The notes: generated by a model from the letters alone, not told the origin. Shown: positions 48,048 to 57,150, counted from the first letter of the stretch. The stretch is 57,150 nt of DNA from Sideroxydans sp. (GCA_013824485.1 PNNY01000002.1:1-57150); one strand, 5' to 3'. A program made the numbers and translations.

Positions 48048-50081
48048 TCACACCCCCAACTCAAATATCAGGCACCAGTTGTCCATTCTCTTTATTTCTC
48101 CACCGCAATCAAATGTGATCGTGTTTCCCTGCTCATCTCTCAAATTACCTTTTCCAACAATACTATCCCCGGCCCATCCATATCGAAGCAATGCGCCCGC
48201 AGGTATATCAGCCTGAGCCGTTATCCGTACGCGCGTCGAATCCACTATCTCCACGTAAGTGATAGGCAACGCTGCTCCGGCAGAATCAACTAAAATAAAT
48301 CCGTAGTTTGTTACTAGGCCTACCTGTGATGTATCCCATACCAATTTTCCGCTTGGAACATTGAACTCAACCTCAAGCAGATTACCTTGGCGCACTGATC
48401 CTATTGGTTTTAGCGGTTTCCAATTTTCCTCGTTTATCACAATGCGCTTGTAAGCCAGACCATAGTACGCACCCAACCATCTAGAGCTTTTTGCAAGCAA
48501 ATGACCGCCCGCCCAATAGTCGAATACATACATTGCACAGGCTATATGAAAGAGGGGGTTTGTTTCGCTGGTTAAAAGTTGTGCCAAAGCAACACTGGGC
48601 CGGACAAGACCGCCACCATAATAAATATGCGATGCAGTCTGGTAGCTTATTACTTGTATATCTTTAGATTGCCCAGTAATTGCTTTGATGTCGGAATTTA
48701 TATCGGTGATAAGTTGGTCTAAGCGTGTCTTGTAAACAAACTCGCTCGTTCCCGATAGGTAGTCACTTTCCCCTTGCGTCCATGTGACGGCTTGCACAGC
48801 GTGCGTCTGGCCGGATGCAATCGCTAGACTGTGTCCGTATGTAGCTTGATCTAACATTCTAGTGAAATGTGCACCGCCTTTTGATAATTGCTGGACGGTA
48901 GTAGCACCCCATCCTGGGGTAGAAATTAATAACCTATATTGGTGGTCTGTATAAGCTTTCCCATCCTCATCCAATATGCGATTCTTAATCATATCCACGG
49001 TGCCAACCGACGGTGTTTCGCCCAATGTCCCGTTGTGTCCGGATGGAACGGGTGCATCTGACTCAACGGCAGGAACAAGACTTGCATACCAGTCGGCCGG
49101 AGTTAAACTCGCATAGTCGTACTGAGGTCTCATCCCCTTTGTGAACATCAAGCTATCATGGGATTGTGTGGTACTTATAGCAGGCACTGCCTGACCTACC
49201 GATAACGATTGCCCATACCCAAATATCTGATTGAGCGAATAGTCGTATTTCCTTGTGCCCGTACTTATAGATGGTGATGGCGATGAATTCGGCAGATTTA
49301 TCAAACCGAAATTTGCCACCAATCTCCCCTCATAATCCACGGCAAGAATCACATTTCCAGCCTCGTCCGCAACGGCCCATAGGTAATTGTCACCTGCGAA
49401 ATTACCAATTTTGTGCGTGCTGGATTGCATTTCACCTGTTTGTGAAACACCGAATTGACCTTCAATGTCTACCATTGATGTCTGCACTGCCCCCGTTTTT
49501 TTAACCTCTATAACTTTATTAAATGCGTCGTCTGTAACAACAAACACAGGATCGTCAATTACCTTTTTAATGAACGATAACGCCGCCGAACTTGGATATG
49601 TCGCGATCAGTGTTGACACGGTGCCAGCATTCACCCGACGATATTCATACGCAGCAACATTACCAGTGCCTTGCACTTTGAACGCAACACCATCAGCAAC
49701 GGCAGCACGACCCGTTGGTTCATCGACATACACACCCGCTTGAATGATTGCAGCGTCACGTGCAGCTTCTGATGCGGTCTTTGCTGCTACGGAGGCTGCA
49801 CGCGCCGCGTCCGAAGCTGTCGCACTCACATCCGCTGCCACTTCGCTTGCTCCAGCTGCCGTTTCGCTTAACGCTGCCGCCACTTCGCTCGCTCCAGCTG
49901 CCGTCTCACTTAACGCTGCTGCTGCCGCATTGGATGCAACCCCTGCAATCGTAGCTGCAACAGCTAGATCTAGTTTTACTGGGTTATCCAATTTGCTAAA
50001 ATTTTGGCGAATCTGTTCAGCCCAATTAAGCTCGCCATCTGCTGGTAAGTCCAACCCAAGCACAGGTGTTTTTGTTCCCAT
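48048..50081 (-). CDS. Tail fibre/spike with SGNH (sialate O-acetylesterase-like) esterase domain
   Basis: Phage-type N-terminus MGTKTPVLGLDLPADGELNWAEQIRQNFSKLDN; Ala-rich stalk; FGYGQSLSVGQ (GxS block) and AVTWTQGESDY (QGE block). Confidence 0.85.
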   Translation of the reverse strand: MGTKTPVLGLDLPADGELNWAEQIRQNFSKLDNPVKLDLAVAATIAGVASNAAAAALSETAAGASEVAAALSETAAGASEVAADVSATASDAARAASVAAKTASEAARDAAIIQAGVYVDEPTGRAAVADGVAFKVQGTGNVAAYEYRRVNAGTVSTLIATYPSSAALSFIKKVIDDPVFVVTDDAFNKVIEVKKTGAVQTSMVDIEGQFGVSQTGEMQSSTHKIGNFAGDNYLWAVADEAGNVILAVDYEGRLVANFGLINLPNSSPSPSISTGTRKYDYSLNQIFGYGQSLSVGQAVPAISTTQSHDSLMFTKGMRPQYDYASLTPADWYASLVPAVESDAPVPSGHNGTLGETPSVGTVDMIKNRILDEDGKAYTDHQYRLLISTPGWGATTVQQLSKGGAHFTRMLDQATYGHSLAIASGQTHAVQAVTWTQGESDYLSGTSEFVYKTRLDQLITDINSDIKAITGQSKDIQVISYQTASHIYYGGGLVRPSVALAQLLTSETNPLFHIACAMYVFDYWAGGHLLAKSSRWLGAYYGLAYKRIVINEENWKPLKPIGSVRQGNLLEVEFNVPSGKLVWDTSQVGLVTNYGFILVDSAGAALPITYVEIVDSTRVRITAQADIPAGALLRYGWAGDSIVGKGNLRDEQGNTITFDCGGEIKRMDNWCLIFELGV
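49840..49923. repeat. Tandem 42-bp repeat (2 copies) coding AALSETAAGASEVA in fibre stalk
   Basis: 49840-49881 and 49882-49923 nearly identical. Confidence 0.85.
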
Positions 50082-52484
50082 TTAAACCTCCATTAAAGTG
50101 ATTTTGTTCGACATGGCAGACCAGTCGAGAGACGACTGCACCACCATACATTTCAAGTCTTGCGGTTCTGATGCTGGGAGCTGTCCAGAGATCAATCTCA
50201 CTACATCACCCGCCTCGATGGCGAGCTTGCCGAACCATGCGTCGCAGCGGATCAAACGCCGGCCATCCTTCCACTTGGCCACATAGTTCGCACCGATATC
50301 AGCCAACTCAGCCTCGGCCAAGCCGAAGCGATCTTTGATCTCTTGAATCGATGTGATGCGGTAATCCTGCACACTTTGCTCATCAACGATGGCTTGCCCA
50401 CGGTTGTATTGCTCACTGCTTCCGCTCAAGGAGTAACCAGACAGCACCAGCACTTCGTTCTTCAGATCAGCAAAGCCGCGCCGCCATTCGACACCTTCTT
50501 TGATGTCGTGCTTGGTGAGCGTATCTACATAGGTACCCGCAGGGTCTGGATCGGCCAGCAGCGCCAAGCGTCCTTCGCGCATCACCCACTGCGCCTCCAA
50601 CAGCAAGGCAAGCTCATCCAGTAGCTCGCGCGCCTTCGCAGGCTGGTCGAATGTGCGGTCTGCCAGAATGGTGCGCGTCGGGCGAGCAGATTTAAGAATA
50701 TCGATGCTGTTCGCATCGATGTAGCGGTCGGCAAGATTGATACGGTTGGTCAATAGATCCAGCGCGATATCTGCAAGGTGCGTACCAGCCAGATACGTCA
50801 TCGGAATCCAAACGGATGGGTATGCAGCCCACCAAGCGGCATCGGTCACCGCATGGTTCAGGTTGGGGTTAGCGGTGAAGCTGCGATAAGCCTTATCACC
50901 AAAAACGACTAACTCACCGAGGTTATAGGTCGTCACCGCATCCCAGTCTGGATGCCGCACATTGGGTATAGAGGTATCGGCGATCTGAACAGGATCATGC
51001 AGGGTTAGAACGTATCGGCCAGCAGCATATGCGATGTCACGAATGATTCCGCTGTAGAACTTAATGGTCTCGTTGACACCATTGATACCAGCACGCACTA
51101 CCACGCGCACCCCGCGCAGTTTCATCCCGGCCAGCGAGATCACTTCAGGCTCAGGTGCCAGCTCCAGCGTCATTTCGCCCGTCATTGTGGTCTTTAACTT
51201 AGGGTCGAGCGATTGTGATGATGCAGACACCGAGTTGAGCGCACGGATGGCCAACACTTTTCGATTGCCACTGGCATCAGATACCGCACCGGAAATCGTG
51301 CCCACCACTAGCGGTGTACCGGAATACATCGCGGTCACATCAGCGAGCTGTGGACTTGAATCTCTGGCTACGTTTGGTGTGAGCGTAAAGACTGCCCGCA
51401 AAAACTGATATGCCGGAATAGACATACCGTCTGAATATGGTCCATCGATAAGCGTCCAATGCGCTGGTATAGTGGTCGACTCGGAAGCCACAGCGGATGA
51501 ATTTGTTGCATAAAGCGCGGTCAACACAATTCCGGTACCGAGTGGAACATTAGATGACCAGCCGAAAACACCATCGATAGCCGGAACTGTCCCCATATCT
51601 AGGTTGCGCACTACTGTTCCGGTTTCTGAATAGGCATATTCACCACCGAGCGCGATCACACCCAAGTTTTGGGTCGGTGAAAGTTTAACCAGCCAATCAT
51701 CACCAGCCTGATCCAGTCCGGTCACAGATACCACGCACCCGTAAGTTCTGTCAGGGTTATCCCAAGAGGTTAATAGCAGCGATGTATAGCCAGCAGCGGG
51801 AGTAACCGTCACGCGCAATGTATAAGTGCGTCCGCCAAAAAGATGTGCAGCCATCGCACCGCCGACGGTAATTTTAGAGAGCGCCGCACCTGCTGCCAGC
51901 GTAGTTGATACTGGATCACATACTGGCGTTCCGGTTTCAGGATCAATAATTGAGAAGGTAACTACGGCAGGTAGTGTGCCAGCAGCGTTACCAAGCCCAA
52001 CACAAAGGCTATGCACCATCTTTGTCGTTTTATTAACAAAAGTGAAGTCCCAGCTATCTGTGCGCGGTGGGTAGCTTATCTGGCTGCTTTTGAAATAATG
52101 GTGAACGACCTTATAGTCTGGTGTCCACGCAACACATTGTCCGAATATGCTAGCTTGGCACGTCCAAGTCAAAATCTTATCGTTGGTAAAACTGCCCACT
52201 ATCCGCGCAAGCCAATTCAGCGTGACCCCACCGACATAAGCACCGGAAGTATCCAGCGCCCGCGCTGTGCCTTCAGTCAGTAATAACGACTTCGTGGCGT
52301 TGTTGTAGCTGATATTCGCATCCTCACCGAGCGATACATCACCCAACCCACGCAGACGGTATTCAGTGGACAGCGAATCTTCTCCTTCTCGCATGTGGTA
52401 GATGTCGGCGAACATCACAGGCTCAATATGGGTGTCGATGCGGTTGATCTCGCGCGCCAATAGATAGGGCACGTTACGCATCAC
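50082..52484 (-). CDS. Phage tail hub / tip-attachment protein with embedded carbohydrate-binding-like module
   Basis: 800 aa between Dit-like and fibre genes; HPDWDAVTTYNLGELVVFGDKAYRSFTANPNLNHAVTDAAWWAAY resembles CBM5/12-type modules. Confidence 0.7.
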   Translation of the reverse strand: MMRNVPYLLAREINRIDTHIEPVMFADIYHMREGEDSLSTEYRLRGLGDVSLGEDANISYNNATKSLLLTEGTARALDTSGAYVGGVTLNWLARIVGSFTNDKILTWTCQASIFGQCVAWTPDYKVVHHYFKSSQISYPPRTDSWDFTFVNKTTKMVHSLCVGLGNAAGTLPAVVTFSIIDPETGTPVCDPVSTTLAAGAALSKITVGGAMAAHLFGGRTYTLRVTVTPAAGYTSLLLTSWDNPDRTYGCVVSVTGLDQAGDDWLVKLSPTQNLGVIALGGEYAYSETGTVVRNLDMGTVPAIDGVFGWSSNVPLGTGIVLTALYATNSSAVASESTTIPAHWTLIDGPYSDGMSIPAYQFLRAVFTLTPNVARDSSPQLADVTAMYSGTPLVVGTISGAVSDASGNRKVLAIRALNSVSASSQSLDPKLKTTMTGEMTLELAPEPEVISLAGMKLRGVRVVVRAGINGVNETIKFYSGIIRDIAYAAGRYVLTLHDPVQIADTSIPNVRHPDWDAVTTYNLGELVVFGDKAYRSFTANPNLNHAVTDAAWWAAYPSVWIPMTYLAGTHLADIALDLLTNRINLADRYIDANSIDILKSARPTRTILADRTFDQPAKARELLDELALLLEAQWVMREGRLALLADPDPAGTYVDTLTKHDIKEGVEWRRGFADLKNEVLVLSGYSLSGSSEQYNRGQAIVDEQSVQDYRITSIQEIKDRFGLAEAELADIGANYVAKWKDGRRLIRCDAWFGKLAIEAGDVVRLISGQLPASEPQDLKCMVVQSSLDWSAMSNKITLMEV

Positions 52485-53308
52485 ACTACCTCTTTCAGTT
52501 TTAACGCAAACGAACGGTGTTTTGCGCTCTTAATGGGAAATGGTGCAGTTTGCGCGACGTGCTTTACCAAGAACACCTTGGTGGGTTCGGTGTTGGGCAT
52601 CCACGCGAACCAGAATGGTTTACGCAGCTCTAACGCACCTTCTCGGAAGTCATCAATCAATGGCCAATCTGCCCGCTCAATCATGTCCCACGATGGGTCA
52701 AGTTCGATCCTGCGATAGCGCAAGCGTGAATATTCACGTCCAGACTCCGCCTCAAATGCTGCCGTGCCAACTACTTCTTGATAAGGGTCATAGTTCAAGT
52801 TCAACCAAGGCATGGCCAGCGGATTACCCACCCATAATTGAGGCAGTACCAGCGCGCCTACTACCCCAGAGAAGATCAGGCGTAACGTTGTGCAGGTGGG
52901 CATGAATCTAAGTAAACGGCTGGCAGGGGCTCCGGTAAGATCGTGCGTGATTGTCTCGGTGTAGTTACCACCGAAACGATATGCACCAAAAGGAACACTT
53001 CCGTAGGCGTAAGTACCAAATCCACATATGGATTCTGCTTCGAAAACTACTTGTGTAGCCCCAGCAATAAACCCCGCTGCATCATTGCGCGTAGAACCCA
53101 AAATCGCGCAACTGATAGGTGATGTTGGAATGATTTCGATGATCACTTGCCCAGCACCGTTTGGCGTGAAATAACATGGGCGCAATAGATCACCATCGTA
53201 TAGACAAGATATCGGCGTATCCACGCTGATTGTGCCTGCCACCACATTGGTGGTTGCGCCTTGTAGCAGGTTTTCCCAAGCGATGATGGGCTGGTCTAGG
53301 TCGGTCAT
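52481..53308 (-). CDS. Phage distal-tail (Dit-like) protein
   Basis: 275 aa between tape measure and hub; LWVGNPLAMPWLNLNYDPYQEV...WFAWMPNTEPTKVFLVKHV...SFALKLKEVV. Confidence 0.65.
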   Translation of the reverse strand: MTDLDQPIIAWENLLQGATTNVVAGTISVDTPISCLYDGDLLRPCYFTPNGAGQVIIEIIPTSPISCAILGSTRNDAAGFIAGATQVVFEAESICGFGTYAYGSVPFGAYRFGGNYTETITHDLTGAPASRLLRFMPTCTTLRLIFSGVVGALVLPQLWVGNPLAMPWLNLNYDPYQEVVGTAAFEAESGREYSRLRYRRIELDPSWDMIERADWPLIDDFREGALELRKPFWFAWMPNTEPTKVFLVKHVAQTAPFPIKSAKHRSFALKLKEVV

Positions 53309-56094
53309 ACCATCACCTGTACTACTTGGCCATTGCGGTTGAATGCTTGCTGGAGAACGGGCGCAAAGCTATCTGCGATCTTTCGGCGAGTCTCATCGGT
53401 GATGCTATTTGGCTCCAGTGCTTGTAGGGTGAACTCGATGGTCACGTTGGGCACAGCCGCAGCTTGAGATTGGGATGAGGCTCCGCCCGACATCGATACC
53501 GGGGATGCCGTATTCGGCATTTGGCTGGGGATACCACCCGCAGCACCAACGCTGGCAGCAGTTGAAGCGCCTCCGCCGAACTGAGCATTGTTGATTTGAG
53601 ACAGGATGGCGGCAGTTTCTGCCGTCGCGATGATAGCCATTGCGGCACCGCCGACAGGGCCACCCCATACGGAACCATTTTTATAGGCGTCCATGATCGC
53701 TTGACCACCACTAACAGCAGCATTCGATTTAGCCGCCAACTTATTAAGTTCGAACATTGCGCGCGACTTGGTGGCACCCACTTGAGTCATACGTTCCATC
53801 TGTGACGAAACCATACCGACCTGCTGATTCCAACTCATTGCATCAAACTGCTGCTTAGCAGTCATGTACTTTTGTGCGATCAGTAATTTGCGCTGCTCAT
53901 GCTGCTCAGTCAGCGCCTCCATGCGCTGGCCTTGCGTGATGGCGATCTGCTCGGTCATCTGGCCGCGCGCAGTCAGGGTCTCATTCTCGCGTGCCATCGC
54001 CTCGACCTGCATTTGGTATTTAGCTTCTTCCGATGCAATTGCGATCGCACGCTCAGCCTCGACACGTGTATCGCCTTGCAGGCGGGGATCAGCCAGTTGT
54101 ACTTCGGCTTTCACTGCCTCCAACCCCGCACGGTCGTTAGATAGCTTCTCATCCAGCTTGGCTTGCTCTTCCGCAACTTTTAGCAGCCCCTCGCGGGATT
54201 TCTTTTCGGCATCGATACTCTCGATCTGAGTCGCCGCCGCCTGAGCACTGGCAATCTGAGCAGTCGTCGCTCCATTCATAGCCAACTCGTAGACCTTGAT
54301 CTGCGCAGCAGATACACCCATCGACTCCATCTGCTTCTTGAATGCATCGCCCTCCAAACCATCGACGGCAGTTTGATTCTTGTTTTCAGTAGGCGTGGAC
54401 TTGTCTTTGTATTTGCCGTTGATCTTGGCCAAGCCGACACGGTATTCCTCGGCCACCTTCAACATCTCAGCTTGGCCCATGCGCTGTGCATCTACTTTCT
54501 TCAGGTATTCCGCATTCAGGTCGGCGATATCAGATTCGCGTTGCTGCGCTTTGGTCTGCGTCATCTTCGACCATGCGACACTGTCACCTTGGGCTTGCTT
54601 GGACTGGTTCTGCTCACGGATGGCAATCGTCTCGATGGCGGATTTCATCGCCCATGCGATATCGTCTTGCGCCTTGATCTGCGCAGTGCTGGCTCCGGTC
54701 GCTTTCAGGCGATCACGCTCGGCAATGGCTTCTTTGCGCTTGGTTTCGAGTACTTCTTTTTCCGCTAACCCCAATTCCATCGCGCTCTGGCGTGCCTTGG
54801 CCACTGCATCGACGGCTTGGTTAGCCGCATCCTTGGCAGAGTTACCCCAGTACGCCCAAGCCATCGCCCCTGCACCAAGCGCCAAGGTGATCGCCCCGAT
54901 TGGCCCGCCCACCAACGCCAACGCGCCACGAGCGATGCCTGTGCTGGCGGCTGATGCCGTTTGCGCAGCTGCCAAGCGCGTTGCGGCAGCGGCATGTGCC
55001 GTCTCGGCCACCGTCACTTGCGCGTGCGCTGTGCCCAGTGCATTGTTGGCACGGGCGGCAACCAACGCTGCGTTGGCTTGCGCCATATCTGCTTGTGCCA
55101 CTTCCAAGATCGCAATGCGCTCCGCCACCAACGCAGCCGACTTGGCACGCATTCCCGCCACTGCATCCATAGCCATCGTGCCCAGACGCAACGACCCATA
55201 AGCGGTCGCGGCCACGGTCACGCCAGTGAGTGCAGCAGCGACGGCGCGCGTATTTGAGATGACCGCATCCGTGCCATCGACGACGAACTGGATAGGAGTC
55301 TGCTGACCGATCTCTTGACGCAAAGCAGTGAAAGAGTTGCTCAGGCGATTGAGCGAGGCTTGCAGGCTATCGACTGGGCCATTGCCACCGCTCATCTGAT
55401 TGAGTGCGACGGCAAACTTAGGCAGGAAGTCTTCCGACATCAACTTGCCAGAGTTGAGCAGGTTGACGAACTCAGCGGTAGTCACGCCCAGTGCCTTAGC
55501 ACCTGCGGTCGTAGCGATAGGGAGTCGCTCACCGAGTTGTTGGCGGAATTCTTCAGCCGAGACCACACCCTTGCTCATCATCTGCGAGAGTGCAAGGAAC
55601 ACACCTTGATTCTGTTCGACGGTGAGGCTCATGCGAGCCGATACATTGCTGACCGACTCAAACACTGCACGGGCTTTTTCACCCTCTAGCGAGGTGCCAC
55701 GTGAGGCAGCGATGAAGCTGGCGTAGGCATCTGCGGTCGAGGTTATTTCCAGACCGAGCTTGTTCGACATCTGGCGAACGTACTCATATTCGGCAGCGGC
55801 GGCAGAGGCCGTCCCTGTCGCTACCGTCATCGTTGCGTTGAACTTATCCTGCGCAACTTGCGCATCGATCACGGCACGGCCAAAGCTGGCGATCTGAGTG
55901 ACCCCAAGGTACGCCACCGCATACTGGCCTACCGTCTTGATACCTTGTGAAAGTTTGTCAGCGCTGGCCGAGGCTTTGTCAGCTTCGTTTTTGATGCCAC
56001 TCAAACCATCTTGAGCGGCCTTAGCGTCAGCGACGACCGTTTGGCCGCCGCTGGCTTTAAGGATGATGCCGAATTCTACGTTGTTGCCGGACAT
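53305..56094 (-). CDS. Phage tail tape measure protein
   Basis: 929 aa; tape-measure N-terminal domain AVAYLGVTQIASFGRAVIDAQVAQDKFNATMTVATGTASAAAAEYEYVRQMSNKLGLEITSTADAYASFIAASRGTSLEG; long Ala/Gln helical core; C-terminal VTIEFTLQALEP. Confidence 0.95.
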   Translation of the reverse strand: MSGNNVEFGIILKASGGQTVVADAKAAQDGLSGIKNEADKASASADKLSQGIKTVGQYAVAYLGVTQIASFGRAVIDAQVAQDKFNATMTVATGTASAAAAEYEYVRQMSNKLGLEITSTADAYASFIAASRGTSLEGEKARAVFESVSNVSARMSLTVEQNQGVFLALSQMMSKGVVSAEEFRQQLGERLPIATTAGAKALGVTTAEFVNLLNSGKLMSEDFLPKFAVALNQMSGGNGPVDSLQASLNRLSNSFTALRQEIGQQTPIQFVVDGTDAVISNTRAVAAALTGVTVAATAYGSLRLGTMAMDAVAGMRAKSAALVAERIAILEVAQADMAQANAALVAARANNALGTAHAQVTVAETAHAAAATRLAAAQTASAASTGIARGALALVGGPIGAITLALGAGAMAWAYWGNSAKDAANQAVDAVAKARQSAMELGLAEKEVLETKRKEAIAERDRLKATGASTAQIKAQDDIAWAMKSAIETIAIREQNQSKQAQGDSVAWSKMTQTKAQQRESDIADLNAEYLKKVDAQRMGQAEMLKVAEEYRVGLAKINGKYKDKSTPTENKNQTAVDGLEGDAFKKQMESMGVSAAQIKVYELAMNGATTAQIASAQAAATQIESIDAEKKSREGLLKVAEEQAKLDEKLSNDRAGLEAVKAEVQLADPRLQGDTRVEAERAIAIASEEAKYQMQVEAMARENETLTARGQMTEQIAITQGQRMEALTEQHEQRKLLIAQKYMTAKQQFDAMSWNQQVGMVSSQMERMTQVGATKSRAMFELNKLAAKSNAAVSGGQAIMDAYKNGSVWGGPVGGAAMAIIATAETAAILSQINNAQFGGGASTAASVGAAGGIPSQMPNTASPVSMSGGASSQSQAAAVPNVTIEFTLQALEPNSITDETRRKIADSFAPVLQQAFNRNGQVVQVMV

Positions 56095-56096
56095 GA

Positions 56097-56468
56097 TCAG
56101 CCCTCTTGGTTGTACGCTTCGATTGCGGCTTCTTCCATCACCCGGATATCGTTAAACACCGACCTTGCATCTTTCAGTTTTAACCCCCACAACACCATTC
56201 GCACGCCTTGGTAATCCAACCCTGTATAGATCAACTTGGTTCCGACGATCTTCCAGCGCCACTGTGTGTTGCATTGCCTAAAGGCTGTGAAGCTTTCTAG
56301 ATTCTCCGGCCACAGCTCAAAGTCTTTCAGCGATCCATCTTCGCTATCGATATCTGATGCGCAGCAGCCGAATGCTTTGCGATCTGATTCGTCCTGCGCT
56401 TCCTGTTCTGGATTGGGGACGTGTTTGCCGCCTATTGCCCAGTGACGGGCGGCGGCTACAAGTTTTTT
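56097..56468 (-). CDS. DUF1799-like tail chaperone extension (T-part), expressed only by -1 frameshift
   Basis: Open frame without nearby start: KKLVAAARHWAIGGKHVPNPEQEAQDESDRKAFGCCASDIDSEDGSLKDFELWPENLESFTAFRQCNTQWRWKIVGTKLIYTGLDYQGVRMVLWGLKLKDARSVFNDIRVMEEAAIEAYNQEG*. Confidence 0.85.
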   Translation of the reverse strand, partial: KKLVAAARHWAIGGKHVPNPEQEAQDESDRKAFGCCASDIDSEDGSLKDFELWPENLESFTAFRQCNTQWRWKIVGTKLIYTGLDYQGVRMVLWGLKLKDARSVFNDIRVMEEAAIEAYNQEG

Positions 56469-56785
56469 AAGCGCGCACCACTCAGGCTTGAGTAGAACTC
56501 CAATACGATGCGACTAGGGACTGGCGCGATGTCTAGCAATTCATCAAACGCCTCTGCGCTGAATGCTTTCGCATTGCCATCTGCATCACCCACGGCATTC
56601 GCCCCCCAACCTGTAACCACTTCTCGCGCAAACTCTTTGTCGCTGAGCTTGCGTTTCTCCAACGCTTCGACTTCGGAGTTTTTGAGACGCTTGAAGATCA
56701 ACTCCAATTCACGCGGCTCACCTTCACCGGGTAGATGTGCGCTGACGGTATGTAGGTAGGTTGCGCTTGTCGCTAACTTGAACAT
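56456..56785 (-). CDS. Phage tail assembly chaperone (G-like, 109 aa)
   Basis: MFKLATSATYLHTVSAHLPGEGEPRELELIFKRLKNSEVEALEKRKLSDKEFAREVVTGWGANAVGDADG...SSLSGARLKNL; GGGAG SD; start trimmed from 56878. Confidence 0.85.
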   Translation of the reverse strand: MFKLATSATYLHTVSAHLPGEGEPRELELIFKRLKNSEVEALEKRKLSDKEFAREVVTGWGANAVGDADGNAKAFSAEAFDELLDIAPVPSRIVLEFYSSLSGARLKNL

Positions 56786-56876
56786 TTCAACTCCCAAAAG
56801 ATTGATCGGTCTGATGGGATGCAAGATACGCGCGCGCGCGAGGCGAGTTAAGACGGAAGCATTTCCGCTAGAAAGC

Positions 56877-56901
56877 AAAAGGGCGGCATTGCGCCGCCCT
56901 T
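56877..56901 (-). terminator. Hairpin terminator/attenuator between tail tube and tail chaperone genes
   Basis: Minus strand AAGGGCGGC-GCAAT-GCCGCCCTTTTGCTTTC. Confidence 0.6.
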
Positions 56902-56921
56902 CGTTTGACCTACTCTGGCGA

Positions 56922-57150
56922 TTAGTTGTAGACGATGCTGTAGTCTTGGAAGTCGAGATCGAGCTTCACGCCCTGTATCCCGCCCAAGTCAACATCACTG
57001 ATACCGATGATCTGTACGTTTGTTCCGGCAATACCTACTTTATTGCCAGCTACAGATCCGTGCGTGATGGTCACCGCGCCTAATGTCTCGCCAAGGATGA
57101 TGGCATCCCAATCTTTAGTAGCTTGGGATACTTCATCGATAGTGACACTG
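56922..57150 (-). CDS. Phage tail tube protein, C-terminal part (truncated by window edge)
   Basis: Reverse reading ...SVTIDEVSQATKDWDAIILGETLGAVTITHGSVAGNKVGIAGTNVQIIGISDVDLGGIQGVKLDLDFQDYSIVYN*. Confidence 0.7.
   Translation of the reverse strand, partial: SVTIDEVSQATKDWDAIILGETLGAVTITHGSVAGNKVGIAGTNVQIIGISDVDLGGIQGVKLDLDFQDYSIVYN

Larger units (their letters stand above)
45284..57150 (-). mobile_element. Siphovirus-like prophage, distal (tail + com-dam) part; left boundary approximate, right end outside window
   Basis: Contiguous minus-strand block: tail tube, tail chaperone with frameshift, tape measure, Dit-like, hub, fibre, com, dam; starts directly after the tRNA. Confidence 0.9.

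Noticed and set aside
49744-49930. Repetitive stretch considered as a CRISPR-like or non-coding array
   Set aside because: The repeats are contiguous, in frame, without spacers, and encode the Ala-rich fibre stalk.
54380-55201. 273-aa plus-strand ORF antisense to the tape measure gene
   Set aside because: Artefact of the Ala/Gln-rich tape-measure codons; no domain.

Overview
The window has two parts. Positions 1 to ~45.2 kb are betaproteobacterial-type chromosome, mostly housekeeping genes: sthA, metG, dcd, an Orn/Lys/Arg decarboxylase, rlhA-like, fur, folA-thyA, lpdA-proA, trpC, porin, coq7, a hydrolase-GDPD-glpD operon, rplM-rpsI-argC, bactofilin-erpA-anmK, tyrS, and the rpsU-yqeY-dnaG-rpoD macromolecular-synthesis cluster ending in a tRNA(CAU). 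From ~45.3 kb to the right edge is the tail end of a siphovirus-like prophage on the minus strand: tail tube, frameshifted tail-assembly chaperone, tape measure, Dit-like and hub proteins, SGNH-esterase tail fibre, two paralogous tail-tip proteins, and a com-dam cassette abutting the tRNA. The most interesting observations are: (i) a Com/Dam pair resembling Mu com-mom, with an overlapping start, a possible SD-sequestering hairpin and a structured leader; (ii) a -1 frameshift (A AAA AAC) joining the tail chaperone ORF to a start-less DUF1799-like ORF missing from the ORF track; (iii) a 46-codon uORF overlapping the decarboxylase start that looks like a duplicated translation-initiation region; (iv) a response regulator whose receiver domain has no ATG/GTG/TTG start; (v) a divergent tandem pair of lectin-like tail-tip proteins. 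All assignments come from reading sequence and protein motifs; no database search was run.
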